A DNA stretch of 34,847 nucleotides from Nocardioides albidus (lineage in GTDB: Bacteria; Actinomycetota; Actinomycetes; Propionibacteriales; Nocardioidaceae), in NCBI RefSeq assembly GCF_006335005.1, contig NZ_VDMP01000026.1, positions 279,593-314,439 of the forward strand, written 5' to 3'. Each line of letters starts with the position of its first letter. The first letter of the stretch is position 1. The notes below the pieces were generated by a model, which saw only the letters and a list, made by a program, of their open reading frames with translations, ran no database searches and was not told the origin of the DNA. The translations under genes were made by a program, and so were the position numbers. This document shows positions 10,220 through 17,739 of this stretch, one piece after another.

Positions 10220-11404
10220 TCAGAACTTACTGGTCGGGGTGAGTCCGAGCTGCATGCCGGCCAGTCCGCGGCCGCGCCCGTCGAGCCGGTCGGCGATCGA
10301 CTGCAGGGCGGCGGCGGCCGGGGCCGTCGGGTCCGCGTCGACGATGGGCTTGCCCACGTCGCCGCCCTCGCGCAGCGCGACGTCGAGCGGGATCCGGCCC
10401 AGCACCGGCACGTCGTAGCCGAAGCGCTGGGACAGGGTCTGCGCGACGCGGTCTCCGCCGCCGGAGCCGAAGATCTCGAGCCGGTGGTCCTCGCCGGCCT
10501 CCGCGCAGTGCGGGCAGGCGAGATAGCTCATGTTCTCGATGACCCCGACCACGCGCTGGTGCATCATCGAGGCCATCGTGCCGGCGCGCTCGGCCACCTC
10601 GGCGGCGGCCTCCTGCGGCGTGGTCACGACGACGACCTCGGCGCCGGGCAGGTGCTGCCCGAGGGAGATCGCGACGTCGCCCGTGCCCGGCGGCAGGTCG
10701 AGGAGGAGGACGTCGAGGTCGCCCCAGTAGACGTCGGCGAGCATCTGGACGAGCGCCCGGTCGAGCATCGGTCCGCGCCAGGCGACGACCTGGTCGCGGC
10801 GCGGCTTGAGCATCCCGATCGAGATGACCGAGACGCCCGACGGGGTGGGCACGGGCATGATCAGGTCGTCGACCTGGGTGGGCCGCGCGTCGGCCACGCC
10901 GAGCATCGCCGGGACCGAGTGGCCGTAGATGTCGGCGTCGACGAGGCCCACCTTGCGCCCGGCCTTGGCCAGCGCGAGGGCCAGGTTGACGGTCACCGAG
11001 GACTTGCCGACCCCGCCCTTGCCGGAGGCGATCGCGAACACCTTGGTGAGCGAGCCGGCCTGGGCGAACGGGATCTCCCGCTGCGCCTGGCCGCCTCGCA
11101 GCGTCTCGTGGAGGCCGGAGCGCTGCTCGGCGCTCATGACGCCCAGCTGGACCTCGACCCGGGTCACGCCGGGCAGGGCCGCGACGGCGGCGGTCACGTC
11201 GCGGTTGATGGTGTCCTTGAGCGGACAGCCGGCCACGGTCAGCAGTGCCTTGACGGTCACGACCGAGCCGCCGTCGCCGGCTGCGATGTCGACGCCCTCG
11301 ACCATGCCGAGCTCGGTGATGGGGCGCTTGATCTCGGGGTCGTCGACCTTGCTGAGCGCGGCCATGACCTGCTCGACGGACGGGGACTGCGTCGTACTGC
11401 TCAC
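10220..11404 (-). CDS. mrp: Mrp/ApbC-type Fe-S cluster carrier ATPase
   Basis: A 394-residue P-loop ATPase that carries and delivers iron-sulfur clusters in the cytoplasm. The N-terminal DUF59/MIP18-like domain spans about 8-95 with its conserved Cys in TVAGCPLKD (Cys60). The ATPase domain has the deviant Walker A GKGGVGKSS (128-136), the DADIYGHSVP switch region, LDLPPGTGD, and the cluster-binding CxxC at Cys297-Cys300 (ACPHC). The length is usual for the two-domain form. The GTG at 11404 lies eight bases after a TAGACT hexamer, whose first three bases are the stop codon of the upstream DUF1003 gene. Confidence 0.94.
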   Translation of the reverse strand: MSSTTQSPSVEQVMAALSKVDDPEIKRPITELGMVEGVDIAAGDGGSVVTVKALLTVAGCPLKDTINRDVTAAVAALPGVTRVEVQLGVMSAEQRSGLHETLRGGQAQREIPFAQAGSLTKVFAIASGKGGVGKSSVTVNLALALAKAGRKVGLVDADIYGHSVPAMLGVADARPTQVDDLIMPVPTPSGVSVISIGMLKPRRDQVVAWRGPMLDRALVQMLADVYWGDLDVLLLDLPPGTGDVAISLGQHLPGAEVVVVTTPQEAAAEVAERAGTMASMMHQRVVGVIENMSYLACPHCAEAGEDHRLEIFGSGGGDRVAQTLSQRFGYDVPVLGRIPLDVALREGGDVGKPIVDADPTAPAAAALQSIADRLDGRGRGLAGMQLGLTPTSKF

Positions 11405-11412
11405 AACCCCTG

Positions 11413-11418
11413 AGTCTA
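11413..11418 (-). promoter_or_regulatory. -10 element of mrp built on the DUF1003 stop codon
   Basis: On the minus strand TAGACT (11418-11413) ends eight bases before the mrp GTG. Its TAG is the stop codon of the upstream DUF1003 gene, so termination of one frame and initiation of a short-leader transcript share the same bases. No -35 stands out. Confidence 0.45.
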
Positions 11419-11979
11419 GGGACCCCCGGGTGAGCCGCCGTCGGCGCCGTCCTCGTGAGACTGCGCACGCTCGTCCTCCCGCTCCTCGGCGCGCTCGTCG
11501 AGGTCGGAGAGCAGCGAGCGCAGCTCCGAGCGCAGGAAGTCGCGGGTCGCGACCTCGCCGACGGCCATCCGCAGCGACGCGACCTCACGCGCGAGGAACT
11601 CCATGTCGGCGTGCGCCCGGGCATCGGCCTGCCGGTCCTGCTCGGCGATCACCCGGTCGCGGGCCTCCTGGCGGTTCTGGGCGAGCAGGATCAGGGGCGC
11701 GGCGTACGACGCCTGCAGGCTCAGCATCAGCGTCAGGAAGATGAACGGGAACCGGTCGAAGCGCAGGTCCGCGGGCGCCAGGGTGTTCCAGGCCATCCAC
11801 GCCATCACGAACAGCGTCATGTAGATGAGGAAGGTCGCCGTGCCCATGAACCGGGCGAACTGCTCGGCGAAGACCCCGAAGGTGTCGGCGTTGTACGACG
11901 GCCGGCGGACCAGCTTGCGTCGTTCCTCTCGCGGCGTGTCGAGGCGCTCGCGCCGCGTCTCGCCGGCGGGGCGGCTCAT
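11416..11979 (-). CDS. DUF1003 membrane protein
   Basis: A 187-residue protein of the DUF1003 family. An N-terminal charged region (to about 37) precedes two hydrophobic helices (about 46-66 and 76-98, including TATFLIYMTLFVMAWMAWN and FPFIFLTLMLSLQASYAAPLI). A long cytoplasmic helix follows, rich in Arg/Glu/Asp (NRQEARDRVIAEQDRQADARAH onward), with a Gly/Asp-rich end. Function is unknown. Its ATG overlaps the stop of the MgtE/CBS gene (ATGA), so the two are translationally coupled; pairing with an MgtE-like gene suggests a link to divalent-cation handling, which is inference. Confidence 0.84.
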   Translation of the reverse strand: MSRPAGETRRERLDTPREERRKLVRRPSYNADTFGVFAEQFARFMGTATFLIYMTLFVMAWMAWNTLAPADLRFDRFPFIFLTLMLSLQASYAAPLILLAQNRQEARDRVIAEQDRQADARAHADMEFLAREVASLRMAVGEVATRDFLRSELRSLLSDLDERAEEREDERAQSHEDGADGGSPGGP

Positions 11980-13232
11980 GCCCCGCTCCCGCGCTCACGG
12001 GCGCGCTCGCGCCAGTTGGCCGGCAGCATGTGGTCGAGCAGGTCGTCGACGGTGACGGCGCCGATGAGGCGCTTGTCCTCGTCGACGATCGGCGTCGCGA
12101 CCAGGTTGTACGTCGCGAGGTGGGCCGCGACCTCGTCGATGCTCGCCTCCGGGCGCAGCCACTCCAGCGAGTCGTCGAGGGCCCCGGCGACCAGGGTGGA
12201 CGGCGGCTCGCGGAGCAGTCGCTGGATGTGGGCGACGCCGAGCAGCTTGCCGGTCGGGGTCTCCAGCGGCGGACGGCAGACGTAGACGAGCGCCGCGAGG
12301 GCGGGCGTCAGCTCGGGGTTGCGGACGTGGGCGAGCGCGTCGGCGATGGTCGCGTCGGGGCCGAGGATCACCGGCTCGGAGGTCATCATGGCGCCGGCGG
12401 TGTTCTCGACGTACGACATCAGCCGCCGCACGTCCTCGGCCTCCTCCGGCTCCATCAGCTCGAGCAGGATCTCGGCGGTCTCCGGCGGCAGGTCGCGGAC
12501 CAGGTCGGCCGCGTCGTCCGGCGACATCTCCTCGAGGACGTCGGCCGCGCGCTCGGAGTCCAGGCCCTTGAGGATCTCGACCTGGTCGTCCTCCGGCAGC
12601 TCCTCGAGGACGTCGGCGAGCCGCTCGTCGTCGAGCGCGAGCGCCACCGCGGTGCGCCGCTCGGGCGGCAGGTCGTGCAGGATGCTGGCCGCGTCGGCGG
12701 GCCTCATCTCGTTGAGGGCCGCGACCAGGTGGGTGGCTCCCTGCCGCTCGTCGCTGCGGGAGAGGCCGACGACGTCGCGCCACTCGACCACGTGCGACTG
12801 CCCGCGGCGGCGGAATCCCTTGGACGGCTCGCGGACGGCGACCCGGCTCAGGACCCAGTCGCGGGTGCGCGCGGGCTCCATCGCGACGTCGTACACCGTG
12901 CCGGTGATGCCGCTGTCCTTGATCGTGACGGTCCGGTCGAGCATCTGCCCGATGACCAGGGTCTCGGTCGAGCGCTGCTCGAAGCGGCGCATGTTGAGCA
13001 GGCCGGTGGTGTAGACGTGGCCGCTGTCGATGTTGGTGACCCGGGTCATCGGCACGAAGATCCGGCGCCGCCCGAAGACCTCCGCGACCATCCCGAGGAC
13101 GCGGGGCTGGGTCCCCTCGGTGCGCAGGGTCACGACCAGGTCGCGGACCTTCCCGACCTGGTCGCCCTGGGGGTCGAAGATCGGGAGCCCGACCAGCCTG
13201 GCCGCGAACACGCGGGAGGGGGTGGTGCTCAC
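11976..13232 (-). CDS. Soluble MgtE N-domain / CBS protein without the channel
   Basis: A 418-residue protein with an N-terminal PRC-barrel-like region (about 8-100), an MgtE intracellular N domain of helical repeats (about 160-270; HDLPPERRTAVALAL, LEELPEDDQVEILKGL, LEEMSPDDAADLVRDLP) and a pair of CBS domains (about 275-405; MTSEPVILGPDATIADAL, then LVATPIVDEDKRLIGAVTVDDLLDHML). In true MgtE the N and CBS domains sense Mg2+ and gate a membrane channel; here no transmembrane domain follows. I prefer the GTG at 13232 over the TTG at 13241, because TAGCGT lies eight bases before the GTG and the TTG falls inside that hexamer. The DUF1003 gene follows with an ATGA overlap. Confidence 0.85.
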   Translation of the reverse strand: MSTTPSRVFAARLVGLPIFDPQGDQVGKVRDLVVTLRTEGTQPRVLGMVAEVFGRRRIFVPMTRVTNIDSGHVYTTGLLNMRRFEQRSTETLVIGQMLDRTVTIKDSGITGTVYDVAMEPARTRDWVLSRVAVREPSKGFRRRGQSHVVEWRDVVGLSRSDERQGATHLVAALNEMRPADAASILHDLPPERRTAVALALDDERLADVLEELPEDDQVEILKGLDSERAADVLEEMSPDDAADLVRDLPPETAEILLELMEPEEAEDVRRLMSYVENTAGAMMTSEPVILGPDATIADALAHVRNPELTPALAALVYVCRPPLETPTGKLLGVAHIQRLLREPPSTLVAGALDDSLEWLRPEASIDEVAAHLATYNLVATPIVDEDKRLIGAVTVDDLLDHMLPANWRERARERGSGA

Positions 13233-13260
13233 GGGACGCAACGCTACCGGTCGCGACTGC

Positions 13261-13290
13261 TACTTCATGAACGTCTACTTCATGAACGTC
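13261..13290. repeat. Perfect 15-bp tandem duplication spanning the sulfatase stop codon
   Basis: TACTTCATGAACGTC occurs twice, head to tail, at 13261-13275 and 13276-13290. On the coding (minus) strand this reads Thr-Phe-Met-Lys-stop followed at once by a second Thr-Phe-Met-Lys-stop in the same frame. The duplication leaves the protein sequence unchanged and adds an in-frame spare stop. Confidence 0.95.
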
Positions 13291-14819
13291 CGGGGGCAGG
13301 TCGCGCCGGCGCAGTCCTTGGTCTCGAGCCACAGGGAGCGCAGCTCCTGGCGCGCCGCCTTGTAGCGCGGGTCGTGGTAGAGGTTGTAGAGCTGGTAGGG
13401 GTCGTTCTTCGTGTAGTACATCTCGCCGCGTCCCTTGCGGCCGCGGACGTAGGTCCACGGACCCACGATGACGCCGGTGTAGAGCGGGTCGAGGCCGCCC
13501 TTGACCGGCCATCCGGCGATCGGTACGACGCGTCGTGTGGCGTCGCTGGCGAGCCACGGCATCACGTCGACGCCGTCGGCGTCGCGGTCGAGCGTGGTGC
13601 CGGCGAGGGCGGCGAAGGTCGGCGCCCAGTCCGCGTTGGTGACCGGGGCCTGCGCGGTGGTGCCCGCGGGGAGACCGGGGCCGCGGACGAACATCGGGAT
13701 CCCGATCGTGTCGCGGTAGTGCCACAGCTTGCCGTTGAGGTGGTGCTCCCCGACGGCGTACCCGTTGTCCGAGGTCACCACGACGTAGGTGTCGTCGAGC
13801 TGGCCGGTGCGCTCGAGGGTCTCGACGGTGCGGGCGATCGCGCGATCGACGGCCTGGAGCGACTCGACCCGCTGCTGGCGGACCTCCCGCAGCGCGGCGC
13901 GCCGCGCCCGAGGGCTCTTCTGTCGCGCCGACCGGACCAGCGCCTTGTCGCTGGGGTCCTTCTCGAACATCTCGGGCGTGGTGTCGAGGTCGAGGTCCTC
14001 GAAGGTGTCGCGGTCCTGCTTCGCCGGCACGGTCGTCGAGTAGCCGTCCGGGTCGCCGTCCTCCTCGGGGCTGCCGTGGTGCGGCGCGACGTAGTTGACC
14101 CACAGGTACCACGGATCGCCCGAGGCGTGCTCCTCGATCAGGGCGTTCGACTGGTCGCTGAGCAGGGTCGTGGAGTACTCGTCGTACTCCTTGATCTCGC
14201 CGTCGACGAGGAGTTGCGGGTGCTCGAAGTCGTACGTCGCGAAGTCGACGGTGGGGCGCCACACGGTCCAGCCCGGCGGCTGGTGGTCGACCTCGTGGCG
14301 GGTGTAGCCGTTGAGGTACTTGCCGACCATCATCGTGTCGTAGCCGGCCCCCTGCAGACTGCCCGGCAGCGTGTCCTCGTCGTCGAAGGCGGTGTAGCTC
14401 CCGCCCTCGCCGGCCACGGTGACCGCACCGTGGTTGTTGGCGTACTGCCCGGTGAGCAGCGACGCCCGCGCGGGCACGCAGATCGGCGTCGGCGCGAGCC
14501 CGTTGGCGATGGTGACGCCCTGGTCGGCGACGACCTCCTGGAGGTGCGGCATGAACTGCATGTCCTTGAGGGCCGCGTCGTCCATGGTGATCATCAGCAG
14601 GTTCGGCCTCTCCGGCGAGGCCACCGGGGCCGGGGTCGCCTTCGGGCCGAGGACCGTGTCCTGCGCGGTCGGCGCCGCGACGGACGGCTGCTCCCCGGGC
14701 TGCTGGTACTTCACGGCCGGCGGGCGCTCGGCCTCGCCGCCTCCGCCGGAGCAGGCGGCGAGCACGCTCGCGCTCAGCACGGCAGCAGTGGCGATGCGAA
14801 GGCGTCCAGGACGACTCAC
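13275..14819 (-). CDS. Sulfatase-family lipoprotein (FGly type)
   Basis: A 514-residue exported hydrolase of sulfate esters, possibly other esters. Residues 1-23 form a lipoprotein signal with lipobox LAAC (Cys23), then a linker. The catalytic domain starts near 71 with NLLMITMDDAALKDM, whose Asp80-Asp81 are the usual metal ligands. CVPAR at 114-118 is the C-x-P-x-R sulfatase signature, in which the Cys is converted to formylglycine. Further features are TSDNGYAVGEHHLNGK and the metal and substrate His/Lys residues. The GTG at 14819 has AAGGAG eight bases upstream. No formylglycine-generating enzyme gene is in the window. Two sulfotransferase-like genes lie a few kb away. Confidence 0.88.
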   Translation of the reverse strand: MSRPGRLRIATAAVLSASVLAACSGGGGEAERPPAVKYQQPGEQPSVAAPTAQDTVLGPKATPAPVASPERPNLLMITMDDAALKDMQFMPHLQEVVADQGVTIANGLAPTPICVPARASLLTGQYANNHGAVTVAGEGGSYTAFDDEDTLPGSLQGAGYDTMMVGKYLNGYTRHEVDHQPPGWTVWRPTVDFATYDFEHPQLLVDGEIKEYDEYSTTLLSDQSNALIEEHASGDPWYLWVNYVAPHHGSPEEDGDPDGYSTTVPAKQDRDTFEDLDLDTTPEMFEKDPSDKALVRSARQKSPRARRAALREVRQQRVESLQAVDRAIARTVETLERTGQLDDTYVVVTSDNGYAVGEHHLNGKLWHYRDTIGIPMFVRGPGLPAGTTAQAPVTNADWAPTFAALAGTTLDRDADGVDVMPWLASDATRRVVPIAGWPVKGGLDPLYTGVIVGPWTYVRGRKGRGEMYYTKNDPYQLYNLYHDPRYKAARQELRSLWLETKDCAGATCPRTFMK

Positions 14820-14936
14820 GAGACAGGCTCCTTGACGGTGGGCTGGTCGGTGGCGGTCATCGCCGCTCGACGCGGTTCAGTCTGCCTCACAGCCGGCGGG
14901 GGCCTCGAAGAAGGTCGGGAGCCGGGGATGGTCGAT

Positions 14937-14942
14937 TACCAT
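14937..14942 (+). promoter_or_regulatory. -10 element TACCAT before the first EEP gene
   Basis: TACCAT ends seven bases before the GTG at 14950 and no Shine-Dalgarno sequence is present, so a leaderless transcript is likely. No clear -35 is seen. Confidence 0.4.
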
Positions 14943-14949
14943 TCGCCTC

Positions 14950-16077
14950 GTGGAGGAGAGCGACGAGCCCGACGCGCCCGCGGGCAAGCGACTGGCGCCT
15001 GCCGTCTCCTCGCTCGACATGGTCGTCACGCTCGTGGCGGTCGTCGTGGTGCTGGCCGGACTCAGCGTCTCGCTGATCTTCCCTCCCGACGAGCCCGCCA
15101 CCCCGGTGGCCCACGAGGGCAGGCGTACGCCGAGCGCCTCGACGGGGCCGACCGGGACGCCGGGCCCCGCCGAGACTCCTGCCCCGACGGCCACCGAGAG
15201 TCCGGGCGTGCTCGTCCCGCCCCTGGCGATGGAGGCGGAGCGGCAGTCGGCCCAGCTCGTGTGCCAGGCGCAGATCGGGACGACCGAGTTCACGGCGCTC
15301 GCCTACAACATCAAGTCGGCGCGCGCCGGCAGCCTCGAGCGCCTGCTCGGCGTGATGCAGCGCTCCAAGGCCGAGGTCATCCTGCTGCAGGAGGTCGACA
15401 ACAGGAGACGCAGCACGGGCAGCGTCGACCAGGCCGGCTGGTTCGCCGAGCGACTGGGCGGGTGGCACCACGCCTTCGGCCGCAATGTCACGTTCGGGGA
15501 CGGGCTCTACGGCACCGCGGTCGTCTCGAAGTACCCCATCCTGTCCTCGGAGAACACGCCGCTGCCCAACATCGGGCGCGCGCAGCCCCGCGGCCTGCTG
15601 CATGCCGTCATCGACATCGAGGGCGTCGAGGTCAGCATCTACAGCACCCACCTCGACAACACCTCCGCCAACATCCGCACGGCCCAGGCCAGCCGCATCT
15701 CCAGCATCCTGGCGGCCGACCCCCGCCCGAAGATCCTCGGCGGCGACATGAACACCTGGCCCAACTCCGGACCCGAGCGGATCCTCAGCTCGCGGCTCAG
15801 CGACAGCTTCGTCGTCGCGGGCAGCGGCGGCGGTGCCACGCACCCGGCGAGCCGCCCCCGCACCCGGATCGACTACCTGCTCTACGGCGGGCCCGAGCTC
15901 ACCGCGACCAGCTCGGTCGTGATGTCCGAGGGTGGCTCCGACCATCTCCCGGTCCGCTCCGCCTTCACCCTCGGCGGGATCAAGACCGAGAAGTGCAGCG
16001 GCGACGCGAAGGCGAAGCCCCGCGACCCCGGCACGCCCGCTACGCCGAGCGGATCGGCCAGCGGCACCGCCGAATAG
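14950..16077 (+). CDS. Membrane-anchored EEP-fold nuclease/phosphatase
   Basis: A 375-residue protein of the endonuclease/exonuclease/phosphatase superfamily. One membrane helix at about 23-45 (MVVTLVAVVVVLAGLSVSLIF) is followed by a Pro/Thr-rich extracellular linker to about 95, then the catalytic domain. Active-site motifs are AYNIKSA (Asn), LLQEVD (Glu), YSTHLDN (His), GGDMNTWP (Asp, Asn) and GSDHLP (Asp, His), all intact. Substrates in this superfamily range from DNA to phospho- and sphingolipids, so it cannot be named. The C-terminus is a Lys/Pro/Thr tail. It is followed after 179 bases by the PLD-like gene; the same two modules are fused in the gene at 22866. Confidence 0.87.
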   Translation: MEESDEPDAPAGKRLAPAVSSLDMVVTLVAVVVVLAGLSVSLIFPPDEPATPVAHEGRRTPSASTGPTGTPGPAETPAPTATESPGVLVPPLAMEAERQSAQLVCQAQIGTTEFTALAYNIKSARAGSLERLLGVMQRSKAEVILLQEVDNRRRSTGSVDQAGWFAERLGGWHHAFGRNVTFGDGLYGTAVVSKYPILSSENTPLPNIGRAQPRGLLHAVIDIEGVEVSIYSTHLDNTSANIRTAQASRISSILAADPRPKILGGDMNTWPNSGPERILSSRLSDSFVVAGSGGGATHPASRPRTRIDYLLYGGPELTATSSVVMSEGGSDHLPVRSAFTLGGIKTEKCSGDAKAKPRDPGTPATPSGSASGTAE

Positions 16078-16082
16078 CCGAC

Positions 16083-16104
16083 CGGCGTGACCCGGGCCAC
16101 GCCG
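16083..16104 (+). terminator. Possible hairpin terminator after the first EEP gene
   Basis: A 7-bp stem (CGGCGTG at 16083-16089 pairing with CACGCCG at 16098-16104) with an 8-base GC-rich loop lies five bases after the stop codon. There is no T-run, so support is modest. Confidence 0.4.
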
Positions 16105-16152
16105 CCCCGCCAGGAAGGCCGCGTGGAGCGGGTTTCGGCGTGCTCAGATGGG

Positions 16153-16158
16153 TATAGT
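16153..16158 (+). promoter_or_regulatory. -10 element TATAGT for the PLD-like gene
   Basis: TATAGT is a five-of-six match to the -10 consensus and the best plus-strand hexamer in this 179-base gap. A recognisable -35 at the right distance is not present. Transcription would start near 16165, giving a leader of about 90 bases before the GTG at 16257. Confidence 0.5.
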
Positions 16159-16256
16159 GCCCGCGTCAAAGGGTCGAGAGCCGTCTGCCTTCCCGTGGGG
16201 AAGTGCCCGTTCGGAACCCGGTCAGTTCTCGGGTGGAGTGGGTAGGAGTCAGCGAC

Positions 16257-17651
16257 GTGGCGAGTGTGTGGGCAAGCGTGTCGACAGCAGGTCGGACCCG
16301 GACGGTGGCGGCGCTCGCAGCGCTCCTGCTGGCGCTCGGCCTGATGGTCGCCGGCCAGGGCACCCTGAGCCGAGCGGACGCCGCCCCCGCCGCAGCCGCG
16401 CCGACCCCGGTGGCGAAGCGGGATCCCAACCCGGCGTACGTCGTGACGCCCGGCATCACCTTCAACCACCCGTTCAAGAAGAAGAAACGCGGCGCGATCC
16501 AGCGCAAGATCATCAAGACGCTCAAGAACGTCGAGGCGGGCCAGTCGGTCCGGATCATGACCTGGAACTTCGACTCGCCGCTGCTGCACAGCAAGGTCAT
16601 CGCCGCCCACAAGCGCGGCGTGTCCGTGCAGGTCATCATGGCTCGCGGGCTCGCCCGCGCGCAGGGCTCGGGCCGCTCCTACGGCGCGCTGTCGCGCGGC
16701 CTGAAGAAGGGCAACGCCGACCGGCCCAAGGAGCTGCGCAGCTGGATCCGCACCTGCTCGGCCACCTGCCGCGGCAAGGGCGGTGCGATGCACAACAAGC
16801 TGATGCTGGTCAGCAGGTCGGGCGCCACCAACTGGATCGTGATGCAGGGCTCGGGCAACTTCACCGGCGCCGCCGCGGTCCAGCAGTTCAACGACTGGAC
16901 GACCGTCACCGAGAACCAGGCCCTCTACGACGGCTGGATGACGATGTGGAACCAGGCCAAGAAGGACAAGCGCTTCCCCGACCTGCAGTTCACCGTCCCC
17001 AGCACCACGATCCCGGGCGCCAGCATCACCACGATGTTCGCTCCGCACCGCACCCAGGTGGACCCCCCGCTGCGGGTGCTCAACAAGGTCCAGTGCAACG
17101 GTGCGACCAACACCGCGAACGGCCGTACGAAGGTCCGCGTCGCCAACGCCGTGTGGGGTGACGAGCGCGGCGCCCGTATCGCCCGCAAGGTCCGCGAGCT
17201 CCACTCCCAGGGCTGCGACGTCCGCGTGGTCTTCATGATGATGTCGGGCAAGATCCGCAGCATCCTGGCCCCGGTCCCGGCGAAGCAGATGGTCTACATC
17301 ACCGGCGCGACGGCCAACAAGTTCAAGGACCGCTACGTCCACCTCAAGGGCCTCTCCGTCGAGGGCAACCTCGACGGCAACCCGGCCGCCAGCGCCGTCC
17401 TGTCCAGCAGCGAGAACTGGACCCAGCTCGGCTGGTTCTCCGACGAGCACGACATCATCTTCTGGGACGACGCGGCGATGGCCGCGAAGTACTCCGACTG
17501 GGTCGACATGATCTTCAACACCGCTCCGCGGACGCTGGCCAACTACGTCAACTCGGCCGACCCCGACCCGCAGGTGCGGATCAAGCCGGGCACCGAGTAC
17601 CTCAGCCCGAAGGACTACCCGTTCCACGAGCTCGAGGCCGAGCTCTACTGA
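16257..17651 (+). CDS. Secreted phospholipase D-like protein
   Basis: A 464-residue exported member of the PLD superfamily, whose enzymes hydrolyse or transfer phosphodiester bonds through a His-Lys-Asn centre. Residues 1-42 are a signal sequence ending near SRADA, with an Ala/Pro stretch after it. Two half-domains are visible: HNK at 179-181 with GSGNFT, and HLK at 362-364 with SSENWT. The Asp that normally follows at HxKxxxxD is Ser in the first motif and Glu in the second, a deviation from classic PLD. The GTG at 16257 is chosen over the upstream ATG at 16203 because GTAGGAG lies eight bases before it. A strong terminator follows. Confidence 0.83.
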   Translation: MASVWASVSTAGRTRTVAALAALLLALGLMVAGQGTLSRADAAPAAAAPTPVAKRDPNPAYVVTPGITFNHPFKKKKRGAIQRKIIKTLKNVEAGQSVRIMTWNFDSPLLHSKVIAAHKRGVSVQVIMARGLARAQGSGRSYGALSRGLKKGNADRPKELRSWIRTCSATCRGKGGAMHNKLMLVSRSGATNWIVMQGSGNFTGAAAVQQFNDWTTVTENQALYDGWMTMWNQAKKDKRFPDLQFTVPSTTIPGASITTMFAPHRTQVDPPLRVLNKVQCNGATNTANGRTKVRVANAVWGDERGARIARKVRELHSQGCDVRVVFMMMSGKIRSILAPVPAKQMVYITGATANKFKDRYVHLKGLSVEGNLDGNPAASAVLSSSENWTQLGWFSDEHDIIFWDDAAMAAKYSDWVDMIFNTAPRTLANYVNSADPDPQVRIKPGTEYLSPKDYPFHELEAELY

Positions 17652-17667
17652 TCGAGTCGATCCCGGG

Positions 17668-17700
17668 GCCCGGGTCGCTGCCAGAGGCGGCGGCCCGGGC
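17668..17700 (+). terminator. Strong hairpin terminator after the PLD-like gene
   Basis: A 15-bp stem with two G-U pairs (17668-17682 with 17686-17700), a 3-base loop AGA and a GC-rich base, followed by TT. It separates the PLD-like gene from the sulfotransferase gene, so the envelope cluster that follows probably has its own promoter. Confidence 0.75.
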
Positions 17701-17739
17701 TTCGGGCGCCAGGACCTGAGGACACGGGAGAGGGCGTAC

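Noticed and set aside
12030..16157. Very long plus-strand open frame opposite the MgtE and sulfatase genes
   Set aside because: It is a GC-driven antisense shadow. The minus-strand frames beneath it carry clear CBS and sulfatase motifs.
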